This document shows, piece after piece, positions 61,029 to 64,000 of a stretch of DNA of 64,000 nucleotides (within the stretch, counting starts at the first letter, position 1; every line of letters begins with the position of its first letter). The DNA is taken from NCBI RefSeq assembly GCF_030506285.1, contig NZ_CP119422.1, positions 1,426,001 through 1,490,000 on the forward strand. Reading direction: 5' to 3'. The position numbers and the translations under genes were made by a program. The notes under the pieces were generated by a model. It made no database searches, was not told the origin of the DNA, and saw only the letters and a program-made list of their open reading frames with translations. This stretch comes from Catalinimonas niigatensis (lineage in GTDB: Bacteria; Bacteroidota; Bacteroidia; Cytophagales; Cyclobacteriaceae).

Positions 61029-63056
61029 CTACTTTCTTTTCATGTAGTAAAGGTGTCCATCTTCAGCACCTACTAATAATTCCGGTTGGCCATCCTGATC
61101 CCAGTCTACTGTAGTCGGACTGGTGGTATGGCCAGCCAGTTTTGTTTCTGATAATGCGCCTTGGTTGCTGAAGCTGACCATGCCATCCTCCACTCCCAGA
61201 TTTTCCATCAGGGAAACATTCAGGCTGTTGACCAGAATATCTTTGTCTCCATCCCCATCCCAGTCTGTTACAGCCAGTTTTCTTCTGCCGCTGCTCCCGT
61301 AAGGATTGACATTCATTCTGAGCACACCTGCTGTACTGTCTTTCACCCCATGTTTGTTATCAAAACCGGAAGCGTTCACGCCATAAAAGATGCGCTTGCC
61401 GGGATGCAATAACTTCTCTCCTCCTCTTTCAAAGCGCTCAAACCAAACCAGATAGCCCTCATGATCCAGCATGAGCAGGTCCATCAAACCATCCTCATTC
61501 CAGTCTACCGTCTCCGGTGTGGTTCTCCACTGGGTGGACAGTTGATTTTCTTCAGGGTTCCACCAGTTCCATTCGGGTTTGGGGGCTTGCTGTTCCCATG
61601 CGACTTTAACAGGCTGGGCAGCGGCCAATTTCGGTTGATTTTTACTTCCTATGTTCTTGTACCATTCTATCTTACCCCAGATGGAGTTGACGATGATGTC
61701 CGGCAATCCATCTCCATCCCAGTCATTCACTGATAAGGTGGTATAGCCCCACTTGCTTTCTGCCGGCCCCTGTATGGAACCGCTATCTCCTGCCATGATC
61801 CGTATGATTTCTCCATTGGCTTCCAACAATTGGGGGGCATTCCATCGGGGTGGATTGCCTCCATCCAGGTTTTCAATGAAAGCAATGTATCCTGCTGAAT
61901 TTCCACAGATCAGGTCCTCATCCCCATCCTGATCCCAATCCACACTGTAGGGCGTCACCAGGGCTCCGAATTTCACATTTTGTGCCTGTTGCTTGAAATA
62001 TACAGCTGAGGCAAAAACAGGCATGTGGTCTTTTACTTCCCCGGTATTCTCTACCAATGCCACCCTACCGTCTTCATCTCCTATCACGAGGTCCATATCC
62101 CCATCCTGATCCCAGTCCACCCCTACCGGTATGATCATCTCCAGGTCCATTTTGATTACTCCTTCATCGTTTTTCAATACTCTTCCTTCCGCGAAGACTG
62201 GTTTTTCTCTTGTTCCTGTGTTTTCAAACCAGGTCAGTTTGTCCAAAAACTCTCCACAGATCAGGTCCAGGTCACCGTCTCCGTCAAAGTCATACATATT
62301 GGGTGAGGGAGCGCCATACACGTCCAGGGGCTTACCTGCGGCCTGCAATTTACCTCTGTTCTCATAGTTTCCATCTACATTTTCCAGCAGGTAGACATAG
62401 CCGTGCAGCGGACCGTTGGTCCAGTTGCCTTGCTCATTAAACGCATTGTCCCAGCCATAGTCTCCCCATTCATCAATCCCGACGATGAGGTCCATATCGC
62501 CATCCCCTTCGTAGTCCACATATTTCCACTGGCTAAAGCGGATTTTCTCATGCTGGCTCTCCAGTATTTTGGCATCAAACAATCTGTCCGGTGCTTCCAG
62601 CAGGGTATTTCTGAAATCTTGGAATTCCACGCCGGGAGACATTACTTTGAGTTCACTTTCCACATAGGAGAGCTGTATGTTTTTTACGGATGGACCGATT
62701 TTGACAGGAGGTTTGAAAGCGGTGATGCCTTCATGGGTTTGTCCGTCATTCTCAAAAAAGTACAGGCCATTGAAAGGTGTATCCGGACAGGAGACCAGCA
62801 GGTCCATATCTCCATCCTGATCATAGTCCAGCGGCAAGGGCCAGGCCCATAAGCCTACTCCCAGGTCTACTTTCAGATCGGGGTTGTTATAAGTAAGCAA
62901 AGTAAAATCTTCTGATACAACTTCTGCATTTTCTTTGTTCTCAATATTTCCCTGGCTGGTACATGACGTATAGCCCAGCAGTATCAGCAGATACAGCAGG
63001 CAATTGAGTGGGTTTAATGTCAGTGTGAAGATGCTTCCTGATTGTGTGAGCTTCAT
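61029..63056 (-). CDS. FG-GAP/VCBS-repeat lipoprotein
   Basis: This 675-residue lipoprotein has a signal ending LGYTSC. The body holds nine calcium-binding repeats of the type DxDxDGxxDL (for example DYDQDGDMDLLV, DFDGDGDLDLIC, DWDQDGDMDLVI). These fold as a beta-propeller on the cell surface and may bind glycans or proteins. It lies between two sulfatase genes on the same strand, as FG-GAP proteins often do in polysaccharide-use loci. No catalytic motif is seen. Confidence 0.82.
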   Translation of the reverse strand: MKLTQSGSIFTLTLNPLNCLLYLLILLGYTSCTSQGNIENKENAEVVSEDFTLLTYNNPDLKVDLGVGLWAWPLPLDYDQDGDMDLLVSCPDTPFNGLYFFENDGQTHEGITAFKPPVKIGPSVKNIQLSYVESELKVMSPGVEFQDFRNTLLEAPDRLFDAKILESQHEKIRFSQWKYVDYEGDGDMDLIVGIDEWGDYGWDNAFNEQGNWTNGPLHGYVYLLENVDGNYENRGKLQAAGKPLDVYGAPSPNMYDFDGDGDLDLICGEFLDKLTWFENTGTREKPVFAEGRVLKNDEGVIKMDLEMIIPVGVDWDQDGDMDLVIGDEDGRVALVENTGEVKDHMPVFASAVYFKQQAQNVKFGALVTPYSVDWDQDGDEDLICGNSAGYIAFIENLDGGNPPRWNAPQLLEANGEIIRIMAGDSGSIQGPAESKWGYTTLSVNDWDGDGLPDIIVNSIWGKIEWYKNIGSKNQPKLAAAQPVKVAWEQQAPKPEWNWWNPEENQLSTQWRTTPETVDWNEDGLMDLLMLDHEGYLVWFERFERGGEKLLHPGKRIFYGVNASGFDNKHGVKDSTAGVLRMNVNPYGSSGRRKLAVTDWDGDGDKDILVNSLNVSLMENLGVEDGMVSFSNQGALSETKLAGHTTSPTTVDWDQDGQPELLVGAEDGHLYYMKRK

Positions 63057-63077
63057 AGGCTTTAGGTATTGTATCGT

Positions 63078-64000
63078 TTATTTTATTGTTTTCCGGGGGA
63101 ATCTGGCATGCATGTCAAATAAGCTGGCAAAGAGGCATTCCTTCAAAGCTTTTGCATCCCAGGGACGCTGTTTGCTAAGATCTGACTTTTCCGAAGGATC
63201 AGCGATAAGGTCATACATTTCATGCTTGTCCTCTTCATAAAAGTAGATGAGTTTATATCGCCCTCTTCTGATGGAAGACTGAGGATATGTTTTGCTCACA
63301 TATCCATCTTCGGTTCCAATGTCCGCTTCGGCCTCTTCAAATAAGCTTCCTTCCGGATGATAGTATGGAAAATGCCAGATCAACGCTCTGTCTTGCTCAA
63401 CCGCCTGATTGGTATTCCCTCTTAATATGGGTAAAAAAGAAATACCATCTATGGGTTTCTTCAATTTAGCTGTTGGATTGGCAATTTCCAGAAACGTAGG
63501 TAAAAAATCGTACTGCACGAGCGGATAATCGCAGTGTGATGTTTTATCTATCACTCCCGGCCATCGTGCTATCAAAGGTACTCTTATACCCCCTTCATAT
63601 AAATTCCATTTACTGCCTCGGAATGGCCGGTTGTAAGCGAACTCCGGATGTCCGCCATTGTCTGAGGTAAACATGACGAGGGTATTGTCAGCCAGACCTT
63701 CTTCATCCAGCGCCTTCAGTAATTGCCCGACGTAATGATCCAGGGTTTCTACAAAAGCAGCGTACCTGATACGTTCCTCGGATACGCCTTCGCCCGCTTT
63801 TTTGCGGTATTTCTCAATAAGCCACTCATTTTTACTATCCAGAGGGGTATGTACATAGTAATGGCTGACAAATAGAAAAAAGGGGTTTTGGTGGTCTTTC
63901 TGAATAAAATGAATCGCCTCTTCCATAAGTTGGTCTATGGAAAATTTATCCTGTGCAGAAGCAGTATTTTCTCTACTGTATGGGTGTGCACCAAAGGTCT
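63078..64000 (-). CDS. Sulfatase, C-terminal part (runs off window)
   Basis: The frame is open to the window edge; the visible 307 residues begin near TFGAHPYSRENTASAQ. Conserved C-terminal sulfatase motifs are present, including PFFLFVSHYYVHTPL, VMFTSDNGGHPEF (metal-binding DNG) and GSKWNLYEGGIRVPLIARWPG. The Cys-containing N-terminal signature lies outside the window. The C-terminus carries RRGRYKLIYFYEEDKHEMYDL, as in the other two enzymes here. It lies 21 bp upstream of the FG-GAP gene on the minus strand, so it is probably part of the same operon. Confidence 0.88.
   Translation of the reverse strand, partial: TFGAHPYSRENTASAQDKFSIDQLMEEAIHFIQKDHQNPFFLFVSHYYVHTPLDSKNEWLIEKYRKKAGEGVSEERIRYAAFVETLDHYVGQLLKALDEEGLADNTLVMFTSDNGGHPEFAYNRPFRGSKWNLYEGGIRVPLIARWPGVIDKTSHCDYPLVQYDFLPTFLEIANPTAKLKKPIDGISFLPILRGNTNQAVEQDRALIWHFPYYHPEGSLFEEAEADIGTEDGYVSKTYPQSSIRRGRYKLIYFYEEDKHEMYDLIADPSEKSDLSKQRPWDAKALKECLFASLFDMHARFPRKTIK

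Overview
The window looks like a Bacteroidota chromosome segment, probably from Cytophagales or a related free-living, possibly marine group. The evidence is Bacteroides-type Tra conjugation proteins, TAnnTTTG promoter boxes, weak or absent Shine-Dalgarno sequences, carboxypeptidase-regulatory-domain lipoproteins, a TonB-dependent receptor with a PF14905-type barrel, and a sulfatase/sialidase block. The assignment rests on family recognition only.

Layout. (1) 1-9.7 kb, + strand: the distal part of a Bacteroides-type type IV secretion operon (TraE end, TraF, TraG ATPase, TraJ, TraK, TraN, TraM), then three tandem TraI/VirB5-like secreted paralogues and a lipocalin-like lipoprotein. (2) 9.8-15.7 kb, - strand: a response regulator, a frameshifted histidine kinase, a TonB-dependent receptor, a CmoA-like enzyme and an isoprenylcysteine-methyltransferase-like membrane protein. 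An intact IS982-family element (15760-16805, 7-bp target duplication) sits about 20 bp upstream of the regulator. (3) 16.9-25.3 kb, - strand: a CzcCBA-type RND efflux operon with His-rich accessory proteins, a small Cys-rich protein and a BNR-repeat protein. (4) 25.4-49.0 kb, + strand: a large copper-handling island. It holds three regulators that fuse a metal-binding-like HMA domain to an AraC DNA-binding domain, a CPC-type CopA ATPase, a flavin/2Fe-2S reductase, an HMA chaperone, three DUF3347 copper-protein domains, a multicopper oxidase with a C-terminal barrel-like extension, a CusABC efflux system, a Cys-rich four-helix (Csp/DUF326) copper-storage-like protein, an SPW-VKOR membrane protein next to a glycoside hydrolase, and a CPH-type CopB ATPase. 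(5) 49.1-55.2 kb: lipoproteins, a glycosyltransferase and a cluster of gene remnants, including a truncated copy of the 9.2-kb lipoprotein gene. (6) 55.2-64 kb, - strand: a sulfatase-rich catabolic block (three sulfatases, an SSS symporter, a sialidase-like gene interrupted by an in-frame TGA, and an FG-GAP lipoprotein).

How the genes fit together: the copper island covers cytosolic export (CopA, CopB), cytosolic buffering (chaperone, Csp), periplasmic oxidation and binding (multicopper oxidase, DUF3347) and trans-envelope efflux (CusABC). The HMA-AraC proteins are the obvious candidate sensors. Five promoters in the island share a TRTAA...SCTGS arrangement upstream of the TTTG box, four of them with identical spacing, which is a candidate operator. 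The island lies between the tra locus and a truncated direct copy of the tra-adjacent lipoprotein gene, which suggests acquisition or rearrangement by recombination.
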